57,922 bases of DNA from a virus, in IMG/VR virus record IMGVR_UViG_3300029787_000044, positions 1 through 57,922 of that record. One strand, written 5' to 3'. The notes under the pieces were generated by a model. The model was not told the origin of the DNA, did no database searches, and saw nothing but the letters and a program-made list of their open reading frames with translations. The number at the start of each line of letters is the position of its first letter. Positions within the stretch are counted from its first letter, which is position 1. The position numbers and the translations under genes are program-made. Positions 50,025-57,741 of the stretch are shown piece after piece.

Positions 50025-50930
50025 ATGTTTATTCAAGAAGAACTGGATCGTTATTGCTATTGGCAAGTAGAACGAGAGAATATACGTCTACAAAAAGAGA
50101 TATCAAAACTCCCGTCTCCGTGGACTGATGATCCAATTCTTCGCGAGTTTAAATTTTGCCAAGTTTTTAGAGAAGACGACAGAACTACTCGATGGTTTAG
50201 AACACATATAAGAGAACCTTTGTATTATTCTCCTGATGTTTTTATGGCTACTATTATATTTCGTTGGTTTAATTTTATAGACACAGGAAGAACTTTGATA
50301 GAACATGATTTATTACTAAACTGGGACAGGAAAAAAGCAATAAATGAAATAACTAAACAACCTAAATGGATAACTGGAGCTTATATCGTTAAAACACCTA
50401 ACGGTATGGATAAAGTTACAGGAGTTTCTGAGTGTATTTCTCATATGTGGAATGATAGAAAAAAGCTAGTTGATAAAATTAGTCAATGCGATTTATTAGA
50501 AGAAACATGGGAACTATTAAGAGATTATCCATACATGGGACCTTTCATGGCTTATGAGGTGGTTACTGATTTAAGGCATACTTATCTATTAGGCAACGCT
50601 AAAGACGTGCTTACATGGGCTAACGCAGGTCCAGGAGCTATGCGAGGATTAAATAGATTAACAGGCAGAGAGCTAGGTTATTCTAAACGTAGCCATGATT
50701 GGGTAGGTGAGATGAGAGCTTTATACAAAGAGGTACAGGCTAAACTTCCTGCTCACATCTTAAATAGAAATGAAATGAACTATGAAATGCGTGAAATAGA
50801 AGGAGGACTTTGTGAGTTTGATAAGTATTCGAGGATACTAAAAGGCGAAGGTAGAACAAGGTCTGTATATAAACCGAATGATCTTCCAATAGTAGAAGAT
50901 TTAATAGAAGGAGAAAGTAAATATGGGTAG
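50025..50930 (+). CDS. hmdU-modification-type protein (HMUDK helical/aGPT-Pplase-like)
   Basis: 301 residues from ATG 50025. REFKFCQVFREDDRTTRWF, RWFNFIDTGRTL, YMGPFMAYEVVTDLRHTYLL and GPGAMRGLNRLTGREL match the helical protein family linked to phage thymine hypermodification (5-hydroxymethyl-dU kinase helical domain / alpha-glutamyl-putrescinyl-thymine pyrophosphorylase-like). A thymidylate-synthase homologue follows at 51237, as in such pathways. The exact reaction is not settled for the family. Start chosen because it directly follows the previous stop. Confidence 0.75.
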   Translation: MFIQEELDRYCYWQVERENIRLQKEISKLPSPWTDDPILREFKFCQVFREDDRTTRWFRTHIREPLYYSPDVFMATIIFRWFNFIDTGRTLIEHDLLLNWDRKKAINEITKQPKWITGAYIVKTPNGMDKVTGVSECISHMWNDRKKLVDKISQCDLLEETWELLRDYPYMGPFMAYEVVTDLRHTYLLGNAKDVLTWANAGPGAMRGLNRLTGRELGYSKRSHDWVGEMRALYKEVQAKLPAHILNRNEMNYEMREIEGGLCEFDKYSRILKGEGRTRSVYKPNDLPIVEDLIEGESKYG

Positions 50931-51144
50931 AGTCAATGAATACTCAGTAGAACTATTAGAAGATTGGGGCGACTCAGTTGATATATATTACACACAATTT
51001 TTAGAGGTAGCATTCTTTTTAAGAGTACCTGCATCACAAGATATGGCTATCGCTTTTGTAAAAAGAAAGCTTCCGCGTCTATCGGAAAGTGAAATAAACT
51101 TTTTAATTGGAGAAATTATAGAGGGCTATCACAGCACTTTATAA
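50923..51144 (+). CDS. Small early protein, unknown
   Basis: 73 residues, helical, overlapping the previous gene by eight bases. It contains SQDMAIAFVKRKLPRLSESE and ends LIGEIIEGYHSTL. No family recognised. Confidence 0.7.
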   Translation: MGRVNEYSVELLEDWGDSVDIYYTQFLEVAFFLRVPASQDMAIAFVKRKLPRLSESEINFLIGEIIEGYHSTL

Positions 51145-51151
51145 GAAAACA

Positions 51152-51250
51152 ATGTTAGAGTATTTAAGTAAATTAATAGACAGATTATTAGAGTTATCGT
51201 TAAAAAGAACTGCTAATAAAATGTCAAGGAGAAAGAATGAAGGTAATTAA
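51152..51250 (+). CDS. Tiny helical peptide
   Basis: 32 residues: MLEYLSKLIDRLLELSLKR and a basic end. It ends inside the next gene (14-base overlap). No clear ribosome binding site, and it is short, so it may be no more than an open frame, but it fills an otherwise unexplained gap in a tightly packed operon. Confidence 0.35.
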   Translation: MLEYLSKLIDRLLELSLKRTANKMSRRKNEGN

Positions 51251-52277
51251 TGCACGAAATGTAAACGACGCTCTACTTTTAGGCATAGATTTATTTAATG
51301 ATAAAACTAATTATAGAGTTCAAGAAAGCCGTAATGGAGATACTTATGAAGCAATAGATCCAGTGACAACTGTTTATAACCATCCTTGGGAAAGGGTTTG
51401 TTTAATAACAGAACGGGACGCTAATCCATTTTTTCATTACATAGAAGGTTTGTGGATGCTAGCAGGACGTAAAGATTTAAAACCATTAACTTTTTTTGTT
51501 AACTCTATGAAAGATTTTTCAGATGATGGCAAAACTTTATGGGGAGCTTATGGTTGGAGATGGAGAGACTACTTCCATAAAGACCAATTAGATATTATTA
51601 TTACTATGTTAAAAACAAATCCTGATGATAGACGTTGTGTTTTGCAGATGTGGGATGCTAATAAAGATTTAAATAGGCAAGGCAAAGATGTTCCTTGTAA
51701 TACTAATATTTATTTTAAAGTTAGAGACAATAGATTGCACATGACTGTTTGTAACAGATCTAACGACATGTTGTGGGGGGCTTATGGAGCTAATGTAGTA
51801 CACATGTCAATGCTTCAGGAGTATATAGCCTCTATGATAGGAGTGTCTATGGGAGTGTACAGGCAGGTTAGTGATAGTTTTCATGTGTACTTAAATCCTG
51901 TTTGGGATAAAGTTAAAGACATAGAAATAGACATATACACTCAACGTGAGGTAAAAAACCCTTACGACAGCTTAGACGAACATGTTGCTTTAATTACTGA
52001 CTGTGATAGTTTTGACAGAGAGTTAAAAAGATTTTTTAATATTAATCCTATGGATTTTGATGTTGTTGATTATGGTTGGCAAAATGCAGCCTTTATTGAC
52101 ATAGCTATACCTATGATGCAATGTTACGCTGCTTACAAAATAGGTGAATTTGATTATGCTTATGAAAAAGCAGGAAATATTAAAGCTCACGATTGGAAAA
52201 AGGCATGTCTCGAATGGATCCGCAAGAGAGAGATGTCACTTATTAATAAAGCGGATATAGGAGGAACTCATGAGTAA
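51237..52277 (+). CDS. Thymidylate synthase/dUMP hydroxymethylase family
   Basis: 346 residues; ribosome binding site AAGGAGAAAG. Family residues: Cys154 as nucleophile (DVPCNTNIYF), then NRSNDMLWGAYGAN with the Arg-Ser and Asp of the substrate loop, and Asn186 where dUMP-specific enzymes have Asn and dCMP enzymes have Asp. SDSFHVYLN is the late substrate-binding segment. The WGAYGWRWR and PCN variants are as in hydroxymethylase-like phage members. It makes dTMP or, given the neighbour at 50025, hydroxymethyl-dUMP. Plain thymidylate synthase remains possible. Confidence 0.85.
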   Translation: MKVINARNVNDALLLGIDLFNDKTNYRVQESRNGDTYEAIDPVTTVYNHPWERVCLITERDANPFFHYIEGLWMLAGRKDLKPLTFFVNSMKDFSDDGKTLWGAYGWRWRDYFHKDQLDIIITMLKTNPDDRRCVLQMWDANKDLNRQGKDVPCNTNIYFKVRDNRLHMTVCNRSNDMLWGAYGANVVHMSMLQEYIASMIGVSMGVYRQVSDSFHVYLNPVWDKVKDIEIDIYTQREVKNPYDSLDEHVALITDCDSFDRELKRFFNINPMDFDVVDYGWQNAAFIDIAIPMMQCYAAYKIGEFDYAYEKAGNIKAHDWKKACLEWIRKREMSLINKADIGGTHE

Positions 52278-52632
52278 ATGGGAAAAAATGAAAGATATCG
52301 CTCAAAACGATTTATCAGCTCTACAAAAAGCTGAGACGTCTTATGGCGACTCTTGGAGACGTCGTGGAGGTGTTGGTGCCTTTATGATGTTAGCACGTAA
52401 ATTCGATAGAATCGAGCATCAGTCGCAAAAGCACGGGTGGGACGTATTCGAGGCAGGTGAAGTCTATGTGGGCGAAGCAGGTCTACTCGATGATATTAGA
52501 GATTTACGTAGATATTTATTATTAGTTGAAGAATACATCTTAGACAACACCGTAACAAAATACGAAGATCTTCCTTATGAAGAAGTTGACGATGTAAATT
52601 ATTCTGCCGAAGATGGCAGAGAGGAGGATTAA
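52270..52632 (+). CDS. Nucleotide-modification-associated-like small protein
   Basis: 120 residues. YGDSWRRRGGVGAFMMLARK, FDRIEHQ and DDIRDLRRYLLLVEEYI form a conserved-looking helical domain common in phages near thymidylate synthase homologues, reminiscent of the DUF1599/Nmad1 and MazG-like helical folds. Acidic C-terminus. Overlaps the synthase gene by eight bases, so a role in the deoxynucleotide pool is likely but unproven. Confidence 0.6.
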   Translation: MSKWEKMKDIAQNDLSALQKAETSYGDSWRRRGGVGAFMMLARKFDRIEHQSQKHGWDVFEAGEVYVGEAGLLDDIRDLRRYLLLVEEYILDNTVTKYEDLPYEEVDDVNYSAEDGREED

Positions 52633-52633
52633 T

Positions 52634-52957
52634 ATGGGATTTTGGGCAAAATTTATTGCGTTTATAACACCACCACCCACTGAAAAGAAAGTGGACGAGG
52701 TTATGAAAGCTAAAGTAATTAAATCAGCTGTACAAACAGCTACAGTAACATTAGATAAATTTGATGATGCTTCTGTTGTTAAAGCAAAACCTAAAAGAGC
52801 TAGAACCAAAAAAGGCACTTACAAAGCCGATAATAAATCTACGCCTGATGTAAATGAGGCTTGGGTAGGTGGTAAAGCTCCGACTAAAAAGAAAAAGACC
52901 ACAACAAAAACGAAGAAGCCTAAAGCTAAAACAGTTAAGGTTACTAAGAAAAAGTGA
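52634..52957 (+). CDS. Lysine-rich early protein
   Basis: 107 residues from ATG 52634, with GAGGAGG upstream. A hydrophobic start (MGFWAKFIAFITPPP), then a basic chain with KPKRARTKKGTYKADNK and a C-terminal tail that is mostly K, T and P. Probably nucleic-acid-binding. It ends in a GTGA overlap with the polymerase gene. Confidence 0.7.
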   Translation: MGFWAKFIAFITPPPTEKKVDEVMKAKVIKSAVQTATVTLDKFDDASVVKAKPKRARTKKGTYKADNKSTPDVNEAWVGGKAPTKKKKTTTKTKKPKAKTVKVTKKK

Positions 52958-54822
52958 TCTTACAACAGCCAATTTTTACTCCTAAAAGCGATTGGTCAGT
53001 ACCTGATGTTTTTCCTCAGTTCTCTGAGACAGAAACAATAGCTATTGATTTAGAAACTTACGATCCGCATCTCATGACTTGCGGTCCTGGATGGGCTACA
53101 AGTCGTGGGCATGTTGTGGGCATAGGAATAGCTACTAAAGATTGGCAAGGTTATTTTCCTATACGTCATTTAGGCGGAGGAAATTTAGATGAAGGTTTAG
53201 TTATACGTTGGTTGACTAACACACTCGCTTCCGAAAAACGGGACGTGGTTTTTCACAATTCACTCTACGATGTAGGGTGGTTAAAAAGAGAAGGTGTTGA
53301 AGTTAAAGGCAGGATATTAGATACCATTGTTGCTGCTCCTCTTGTTAATGAAAATAGATATTCTTATTCTTTAGATAATCTAGGTGAGTTTTACTGCGAT
53401 GAAAAGAAAGATGAGTCTTTGTTACAAGATGCAGCTTTATCTTTTGGAGTTAATCCTAAATCAGAGATGTATAAACTACATTCTAAATATGTTGGACCTT
53501 ATGGTGAGCAAGACGCAGCCTTGACTTTAAAACTTTGGGATAAGTTAAAAGTAGAGATTGCTGAGCAAAACTTAGAACAGATATTAGATATGGAGTGTAG
53601 GCTTATACCTTTGTTATTAGAAATGCGTTGGAGAGGAGTTAGGGTAGATGAAGAAAAAGCAGATACCATAAGCAAACAACTCTCTATGCAAGAGCAAAAG
53701 ATATTGGTGGAGATTAAAAGACAGTATGGTGCTGAAGTAAATCTTTGGGCTAATGCTTCTTTACAGGCTATTTTTGAAAAGAATAAAATCTGGTATCCTA
53801 GAACAGCAAAAGGTATGGCAAGTTTTCAAAAAGAATGGCTAGAAGGACATGAGCATGAATTACCTCAACTTATTGTTAAAGCACGAAAGCTAAATAAAGC
53901 TAGAACGACTTTTATTGATAAGATGATTAAAGACCATTGTTTTAATGGTAGAATACACGCGGAAGCTCATGCTATGCGTAACGATCGTGGTGGCACAGTT
54001 AGTGGCAGGTTCAGTTATAGTAACCCTAATCTACAACAAGTCCCTGCACGCGACCCAGAAATAGGTAATTTGATACGATCTTTATTTATTCCTGAAGAAG
54101 GGTGTCAGTGGGGTGTTTTTGATTATTCACAACAAGAACCTAGACTTACCGTGCATTATGCTGATCAGATGAATTTAAACGGTGCTAAGAATGCAGTTTC
54201 TCAATATAGAGACGATAATGCAGACTTTCACCAAATAGTCGCAGACATGGCTAAAATACCACGTAAACAAGCTAAAACAATTAATTTAGGATTAAGTTAT
54301 GGAATGGGTAAAGAAAAACTTATTAATGAATTAGGCATAGATGATATAGAAGCTGAGAAATTATTTCAGCAGTATCATGCTAACGTGCCTTTTATCCGAG
54401 CTCTACAAGATCAATGTGCAAGAGTAGCAATGGATAGAGGTTATATAAAAACATTTGCAGGTAGGCGTTGCCGTTTCGATCTATGGGAAAGTAGATATGA
54501 ACGCACTCTACCTTTACCTCTTGAAGAGGCAAGAGAAAAATACGGTGATAATTTAAAACGATCATATACTTACAAAGCTCTGAATCGTTTAATCCAAGGC
54601 TCAGCCGCTGACATGACAAAGTTAGCTATGTTGGGTTTATGGGAGGAAGGAATAGTTCCTCACCTACAAGTTCACGATGAAGTTGATATTTCAATAGAGA
54701 ACACTGAACAAGCTAATACAGTAGCCAACATAATGGAAAACTGTGTACAACTTGCAGTTCCCCTATTAGTGGACATGGAACTCGGAAGTTCATGGGGCGA
54801 AACAAAGGACATAAAAAGATGA
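52954..54822 (+). CDS. DNA polymerase I (family A) with 3'-5' exonuclease
   Basis: 622 residues, GTG start. Exonuclease motifs: AIDLETYD (Asp32, Glu34), FHNSLYDVGW and YGEQDAALTL. Polymerase motif A VFDYSQQEPRL (Asp390), motif B RKQAKTINLGLSYGMG (Arg437-Gly452), motif C LQVHDEVD (Asp575). The position equal to E. coli Phe762 is Leu445. The 5'-3' exonuclease domain is absent, as in T7-type enzymes. It is the replicative polymerase, working with the primase and helicases upstream. Confidence 0.95.
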   Translation: MILQQPIFTPKSDWSVPDVFPQFSETETIAIDLETYDPHLMTCGPGWATSRGHVVGIGIATKDWQGYFPIRHLGGGNLDEGLVIRWLTNTLASEKRDVVFHNSLYDVGWLKREGVEVKGRILDTIVAAPLVNENRYSYSLDNLGEFYCDEKKDESLLQDAALSFGVNPKSEMYKLHSKYVGPYGEQDAALTLKLWDKLKVEIAEQNLEQILDMECRLIPLLLEMRWRGVRVDEEKADTISKQLSMQEQKILVEIKRQYGAEVNLWANASLQAIFEKNKIWYPRTAKGMASFQKEWLEGHEHELPQLIVKARKLNKARTTFIDKMIKDHCFNGRIHAEAHAMRNDRGGTVSGRFSYSNPNLQQVPARDPEIGNLIRSLFIPEEGCQWGVFDYSQQEPRLTVHYADQMNLNGAKNAVSQYRDDNADFHQIVADMAKIPRKQAKTINLGLSYGMGKEKLINELGIDDIEAEKLFQQYHANVPFIRALQDQCARVAMDRGYIKTFAGRRCRFDLWESRYERTLPLPLEEAREKYGDNLKRSYTYKALNRLIQGSAADMTKLAMLGLWEEGIVPHLQVHDEVDISIENTEQANTVANIMENCVQLAVPLLVDMELGSSWGETKDIKR

Positions 54823-55157
54823 AAGGTATTTCAGAAATAAAAGCAAAAGAAAATTCAGTTAAATATAGAACCATGTATGAACAGTGGTTAGAACAAAAAG
54901 TTACTTTAGAACAGCTTGGTAAAAAACACGACATAACTAAGCAACGTATGTGGCAAATAGTCACACGTTGTAAACTTGGGGAAGGTGATTATTATTATGG
55001 AGTGCAAATAGCTAGGAATAAATGGTCAGAATTTAAGTCACTCTACTCTGATGTTAACCAAACTCAACGAGCTTTTAATGAATGGTTAAAAGAAAAAGAC
55101 GTTAAATTAACAGCAAACAATCAAAAAGTTGCTCCGCATACAGGATGGGACTGGTAA
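54819..55157 (+). CDS. Helix-turn-helix protein
   Basis: 112 residues from ATG 54819 (ATGA overlap with the polymerase stop). Residues 29-53, YEQWLEQKVTLEQLGKKHD followed by ITKQRMWQIV, form a helix-turn-helix like that of sigma region 4 or small phage regulators. The rest is not recognised. It may control the downstream early promoters. Confidence 0.6.
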   Translation: MKGISEIKAKENSVKYRTMYEQWLEQKVTLEQLGKKHDITKQRMWQIVTRCKLGEGDYYYGVQIARNKWSEFKSLYSDVNQTQRAFNEWLKEKDVKLTANNQKVAPHTGWDW

Positions 55158-55169
55158 GCTATAAAATAG

Positions 55170-55252
55170 CCGATTTCCAAAAAATCGGTCTCCTCAGACG
55201 CCACAGGTTAAACGATCTAAGGTTAAGTAAGGGCTTAGCCTTAGAAGAACCT
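55170..55252 (+). other. Two hairpins between operons
   Basis: CCGATTT (55170-55176) pairs with AAATCGG (55182-55188) around a five-base loop. AGGTT...TAAGG (55220-55232) pairs with CCTTA...AACCT (55239-55252). There is no T run, so these are not standard terminators. They may be RNA processing or attenuation structures, or part of a small RNA, in the 167-base gap 55158-55324. Confidence 0.4.
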
Positions 55253-55289
55253 CTATTTAAAAGGATAATCTCTACTAAACCCCTAGTGC

Positions 55290-55318
55290 TTTACTTTGGC
55301 GTTTATCTCCTTTACCCT
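55290..55318 (+). promoter_or_regulatory. Early promoter, leaderless message for 55325 gene
   Basis: GTGCTTTACTTTGGCG context; -35 TTTACT (55290-55295), spacer 17, weak -10 TACCCT (55313-55318). The ATG at 55325 is six bases after the -10 and has no ribosome binding site, so the message would be leaderless, as predicted for 1682 and 2753. Confidence 0.5.
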
Positions 55319-55324
55319 ATATAA

Positions 55325-55942
55325 ATGTCTAAAACTTACGAAATATCCAACTTTGAGTACACGAATTTAGAGCCGTGTGCTTTAGAAGAATGTAATAACC
55401 CAGTACAAGGTGCTAGAAACAAATACTGTAGCGAAAAATGCAGAACAACGTGGCATGGTAGAAATCAAAATAAACTCAATAAACAAGTTCATAAAAGAAT
55501 AGGCAGTGCTCCGAGAGCAATAGTGAGCGAAAGTTCTATAGACCGTTCTGAAAGTTTTGTATCAGGTAACGGAGCATATGTAATTGACGATTACGCAATA
55601 GATCCTGATGTTTTTGCAATAGCTGAACTTAACCACGAAATTGCAGTAGAGGCTAGAAATGAACATGAAGCAAGAGTAGTTATAGATGGATTAGCAGAAT
55701 TTACTAAAGTTTACAATAAAAATCATACAGAACCTTATGCTAATAAATATAGTAAGATAAATTATCAAAAAAGAAAAAATGATATAAATTTTATAGAAAA
55801 GAACAAAAAAAGCAGTAAGGCTTATTATCAAAGAAATAAAGAAAAATTAAAAGCAAAAAGAAAAGCAAAATATTTTTATATTAAACAACCTGATTTATAC
55901 AAACACGAAAAATGGCTAAAGAAAAAAATCTTTGGCTGTTAA
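55325..55942 (+). CDS. Zinc-finger protein, basic tail
   Basis: 205 residues. N-terminal Cys set PCALEECNNPVQGARNKYC followed by SEKCRTTWH fits a treble-clef or CxxC-type zinc finger. The C-terminal third is K/N/Y-rich (KKSSKAYYQRNKEKLKAKRK), like the linkers found in phage HNH endonucleases, but no HNH triad is seen. Probably DNA-binding. Its end overlaps the next gene by 31 bases. Confidence 0.7.
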   Translation: MSKTYEISNFEYTNLEPCALEECNNPVQGARNKYCSEKCRTTWHGRNQNKLNKQVHKRIGSAPRAIVSESSIDRSESFVSGNGAYVIDDYAIDPDVFAIAELNHEIAVEARNEHEARVVIDGLAEFTKVYNKNHTEPYANKYSKINYQKRKNDINFIEKNKKSSKAYYQRNKEKLKAKRKAKYFYIKQPDLYKHEKWLKKKIFGC

Positions 55943-56301
55943 TGAGAACTAATCTACCTCAGATCCATTTACAAAGGATTGAAACAGGTATGACAGGAGC
56001 AGGTGTTCCTGATGTTAACGGCTGTGCTAAAGGCAAAGAGTTTTGGGTAGAGTTAAAAGAAATACATTCAGGTAATACACTTACTCTACGCCCCATGCAA
56101 ATTTCATGGTTAGCTAAACGAGCCTCACACGGCGGTCAAGTATTCGTTATGGCTAGGAAACAAGATGAGATCAAACTCTATCATATAGACAGTTTAACAG
56201 GCATACAGGATCTTGTAAAAACAGGATATAAATCTAAAGCCCTCGTTACTCTAACAATCCCTTACGATTGGGACGTTCTTGCTACTGCTTTACTTTCGTA
56301 A
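55912..56301 (+). CDS. PD-(D/E)XK nuclease (VRR-NUC-like)
   Basis: 129 residues. RIETGMTGAGVPDVNG gives the E...GxPD part and FWVELKEIHSG the ExK part of the nuclease core, followed by LRPMQISWLAKRA. This is the small VRR-NUC/Holliday-junction-resolvase-like nuclease common in phages, acting on branched DNA before packaging. It overlaps the previous gene and carries the next promoter's -35 in its last codons. Confidence 0.8.
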   Translation: MAKEKNLWLLMRTNLPQIHLQRIETGMTGAGVPDVNGCAKGKEFWVELKEIHSGNTLTLRPMQISWLAKRASHGGQVFVMARKQDEIKLYHIDSLTGIQDLVKTGYKSKALVTLTIPYDWDVLATALLS

Positions 56302-56317
56302 CTTTGCTACCTATAAT
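56289..56317 (+). promoter_or_regulatory. Strong early promoter for 56368 gene
   Basis: CTGCTTTACTTTCG context; -35 TTTACT (56289-56294), spacer 17, perfect -10 TATAAT (56312-56317). AGAAAGGAGAAA stands before ATG 56368. Confidence 0.75.
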
Positions 56318-56349
56318 GGTCTTAGTAGTAATAAGGCTACGACCATTAT
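56313..56349. promoter_or_regulatory. Inverted repeat overlapping -10 (operator candidate)
   Basis: ATAATGGTC (56313-56321) and GACCATTAT (56341-56349), a perfect nine-base inverted repeat with a 19-base centre. The left arm covers the -10 box and the right arm the early leader. It could bind a phage repressor or activator. Confidence 0.55.
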
Positions 56350-56367
56350 TTTAGAAAGGAGAAATAT

Positions 56368-57396
56368 ATGGCACATAAAATAGAAACAATGGCGTGGGCA
56401 GGTGAAAAACCTTGGCACGGATTAGGTGTTGAAGTTGACGCTAACCTTACCCCATTGCAAATGCAGGAGGCTGCACGGCTTGACTGGACAGTTAGTAAAC
56501 GTCCTAGTTATACGCTAGATGCCCCTGAGTGGAGCGACGATGTAGGTATAATCCAAGCGGAGAATACTTTTCACATCGTTCGTGATTCTGATAACCGAAT
56601 ACTATCGCATTGTGGTAAGGATTATATCCCTATTCAAAACGCGGACGTATTCAAATTCTTTAAACGCTTTACGGATGCTGGTCACATGACTATGGAAACC
56701 GCAGGTAGTTTAAAAGATGGTGGAGAAATTTGGGGTTTAGCTAAAATCTCAGAAGACTTCGAATTGGCGGGAGACGACCTTATAAAAGGTTATCTTCTTA
56801 TTAATCAACCCCACATCGTTGGTAAATCGATGACCATTAAGCTTACGCCTATAAGAGTTGTATGTAACAATACGCTTACGATGGCTTTACAGCAAGGTGG
56901 AACAGCATCTTTCCGTATGCCTCACGTTAGACAGTTCGGTGACGACGTTATAAAAATTGCAGAAGAAGCTTTAGGTTTATCTGCAACAGCTATGACTGAG
57001 TTTAGAAATAACGCTACTCTACTGTCTAAGACAAAAGCTAAGCACTCAGACGTGCTTGATTATGTCGGTGAAATATACCAACCTGCTATGATTGCAGAGT
57101 ACAGGCTACATGAACAGCTCAAAGCTGCAGGTAAAGCCGTAGGTATGCAAGAACCATTAAAAGATAAACTTAATAAGTTTCCTTCATTAGTGGTAGATGC
57201 TCTAGAACACAGTCCAGGTGCAAACTTGAAGTCTGCTAGAGGTACATGGTGGGGTGCATTAAATGCAGTAACCTATGTTGAAGACCATTTACGTGAGTCA
57301 CAAACAGCAGGTAATGCGTTACATAGTGCATGGTTCGGAGCAGCAGCAAACCGTAAAAGCAAAGCGTTAGAGCTTGCTTTATTGAGGGCTGCATAA
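56368..57396 (+). CDS. DUF932-family protein
   Basis: 342 residues. The start (HKIETMAWAGEKPWHGLGVE) and VSKRPSYTLDAPE, FHIVRDSDNRILSHCGKDY, IPIQNADVFKFF, LTPIRVVCNNTLTMAL and RMPHVRQFGDDV are classic DUF932 (phage/plasmid-like protein TIGR03299) segments. The biochemical role is unknown, but it is often an abundant early protein. GC is higher than the genome average. It has its own strong promoter. Confidence 0.92.
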   Translation: MAHKIETMAWAGEKPWHGLGVEVDANLTPLQMQEAARLDWTVSKRPSYTLDAPEWSDDVGIIQAENTFHIVRDSDNRILSHCGKDYIPIQNADVFKFFKRFTDAGHMTMETAGSLKDGGEIWGLAKISEDFELAGDDLIKGYLLINQPHIVGKSMTIKLTPIRVVCNNTLTMALQQGGTASFRMPHVRQFGDDVIKIAEEALGLSATAMTEFRNNATLLSKTKAKHSDVLDYVGEIYQPAMIAEYRLHEQLKAAGKAVGMQEPLKDKLNKFPSLVVDALEHSPGANLKSARGTWWGALNAVTYVEDHLRESQTAGNALHSAWFGAAANRKSKALELALLRAA

Positions 57397-57626
57397 TGGC
57401 AAATCCTAAACAATACAAAATAGACGCTGATGTCTTAGGTATGGTTTGGGCGTCACTCTACGAGTCAGCTAACGATGAGTTGGCTCGTGTAGTGTCTGAA
57501 ACCATGATTGCACAAGGTTGTCAGGAGTTAGTGGGTGTTGATGACCCATCATTGATATTAATGTTTTGGAAAGATTATTTAGAAGAAAATGATTTAGTTT
57601 CTTTTAAAGATCCTGAAGTACATTAA
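57396..57626 (+). CDS. Small early protein, unknown
   Basis: 76 residues, coupled to DUF932 by a one-base overlap. Helical: LGMVWASLYESANDELARVV; no family recognised. Confidence 0.75.
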   Translation: MANPKQYKIDADVLGMVWASLYESANDELARVVSETMIAQGCQELVGVDDPSLILMFWKDYLEENDLVSFKDPEVH

Positions 57627-57631
57627 TGGTC

Positions 57632-57686
57632 TGCCTATGTGCTGTATGGCATACTGCTTTACTTTCGTAAAGTTCATAGGCATACT
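57632..57686 (+). promoter_or_regulatory. Early promoter with nested inverted repeats
   Basis: CTGCTTTACTTTCG context; -35 TTTACT (57658-57663), spacer 17, -10 CATACT (57681-57686). TGCCTATG (57632-57639) and CATAGGCA (57675-57682) flank it as an eight-base inverted repeat. CTTTAC-TTTC-GTAAAG (57657-57672) is nested inside. AAAGAAAGGAGAAAG precedes ATG 57742. Confidence 0.6.
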
Positions 57687-57741
57687 TGTATTTGGTTCTA
57701 CCGCAAGGTAGATTTTATTAATATAAAGAAAGGAGAAAGAT

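Noticed and set aside
54819-55157. Helix-turn-helix protein considered as a phage sigma factor
   Set aside because: Only one region-4-like motif is visible in 112 residues, and no region 2 is seen; kept as a DNA-binding protein only.
55158-55289. Structured gap considered as a riboswitch or tRNA
   Set aside because: Two hairpins are present but no cloverleaf, CCA end or known aptamer consensus can be read.
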